A DNA stretch of 6,206 bases from an uncultured Burkholderiales bacterium (GTDB lineage: Bacteria > Pseudomonadota > Gammaproteobacteria > Burkholderiales > Burkholderiaceae), in the NCBI GenBank assembly GCA_903845315.1, contig CAIMWY010000168.1, positions 1 to 6,206 of the forward strand, written 5' to 3'. Below, piece after piece: positions 5,914 through 6,206 of this stretch. Made by a program: the position numbers and the translations under genes. Position 1 is the stretch's first letter. Each line of letters begins with the position of its first letter. The notes below the pieces were generated by a model. It made no database searches. It was not told the origin of the DNA and was given only the letters and a program-made list of their open reading frames with translations.

Positions 5914-5917
5914 CTCC
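5914..5917 (-). promoter_or_regulatory. Ribosome binding site of the complete Bug gene
   Basis: GGAG (within GAGGAG) on the minus strand, 7 nt before the ATG at 5906, in the 23-nt spacer after the CoA-transferase stop. It is one of the strongest ribosome sites in the window, which fits the high expression usual for periplasmic binding proteins. No promoter or terminator is visible in this spacer. Confidence 0.8.
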
Positions 5918-5929
5918 TCGGGTTAAAAC

Positions 5930-6206
5930 TTAAATGACAGATTCATGTTTGAGCTCGGCCAAGCGTTCGGGGCTCAGACCTAAGCGTTCTTGCAGCACGG
6001 TGTCGGTTTGTTCACCCAGCAGCGGGGGGCGTTGCGCGCTGGGGTTGTCAAACCCGTTGAACTTAAAAGGCAGCCGCAAGAAAGGAAACTTGCCAATCAG
6101 CGGGTGTTCAAAGGCGCCGACCATGCCGCGCTCGGCCACGTGTTCGTTGCTCAAAATTTCTTGCACGTTCAAGATCGGGCCTGCGGGCACGCCCACAGCA
6201 TCGCAA
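5930..6206 (-). CDS. CaiB/BaiF (family III) CoA-transferase, C-terminal part
   Basis: The last 91 codons of a gene that begins beyond the high-coordinate edge. The reading frame is open to the edge and ends in TAA at 5932-5930. The visible protein has the typical family III C-terminus: AVGVPAGPILNVQEIL near the edge, then NEHVAERGMVGAFEHP, the LPFKFNG segment, PPLLGEQTDTVL, and the final LGLSPERLAELKHESVI. Family members are about 400 residues and move CoA from one acyl-CoA (often succinyl-CoA) to another carboxylate through an aspartyl-CoA intermediate; the catalytic Asp is in the missing N-terminal part. The gene is 23 nt before the Bug gene and likely in the same transcript. Together with the ATP-dependent synthetase it gives the cluster two routes for CoA activation, which may serve two different acids or a substrate and a recycled product. 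A GTG at 6196 is only an internal Val codon, not the start. Confidence 0.92.
   Translation of the reverse strand, partial: CDAVGVPAGPILNVQEILSNEHVAERGMVGAFEHPLIGKFPFLRLPFKFNGFDNPSAQRPPLLGEQTDTVLQERLGLSPERLAELKHESVI

Larger units (their letters stand above)
1..6206 (-). other. Single-direction catabolic gene cluster (probable operon, both ends open)
   Basis: Eight same-strand genes are packed with gaps of 4, 23, 39 and 40 nt and three overlaps. No intrinsic terminator (hairpin plus T-run) occurs in any gap. Order of transcription: CoA-transferase, Bug, enoyl-CoA hydratase, acyl-CoA synthetase, HMG-CoA-lyase-like enzyme, MarR, RraA-like, second Bug. The promoter is expected beyond the high-coordinate edge. 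The content fits uptake, CoA activation, hydration and carbon-carbon cleavage of an organic acid. The operon call is inferred from spacing. Confidence 0.8.

Overview
This window looks like part of a catabolic operon from a beta-proteobacterium, most likely Burkholderiales (Comamonadaceae or a relative). The reasons are the GC-rich composition (about 60% by eye), the two Bug-type periplasmic binding proteins, which are greatly expanded in that order, and the gene mix. The assignment rests on gene content only.

Every convincing gene lies on the minus strand, so transcription runs from high to low coordinates. In that order the window holds: the C-terminal end of a CaiB/BaiF (family III) CoA-transferase (5930-6206, cut by the window edge); a complete Bug/TctC solute-binding protein (4932-5906); an enoyl-CoA hydratase (4157-4927); an AMP-forming acyl-CoA synthetase (2544-4160); an HMG-CoA-lyase-like enzyme (1588-2547); a MarR regulator (1011-1547); an RraA-like aldolase/decarboxylase family protein (293-1018); and the N-terminal 84 residues of a second Bug protein (1-253, cut by the window edge). 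Gaps are 4 to 40 nt, and three junctions overlap (ATGA, ATGA and an 8-nt overlap). No terminator or convincing internal promoter is visible, so the genes look like one polycistronic, translationally coupled unit. There is no gene-free stretch longer than 40 nt.

Read together, the genes suggest a pathway in which a carboxylate is bound in the periplasm by a Bug protein and activated to its CoA thioester by the ligase or the CoA-transferase. It would then be hydrated by the crotonase and cleaved by the HMG-CoA-lyase-like enzyme. The RraA-like protein could act on an oxo-acid product and MarR could sense an intermediate. The substrate cannot be read from the sequence.

The most distinctive details are in the active sites. 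The lyase has His where the family's catalytic loop Cys is expected, in a loop about four residues longer than the human enzyme's. The RraA-like protein keeps the core Gly-x20-Arg-Asp signature but has His where HMG/CHA aldolases have an acidic residue. Together they suggest a CoA-dependent cleavage pathway different from textbook HMG-CoA or itaconate degradation. No mobile elements, RNA genes, CRISPR arrays or defence genes were seen.
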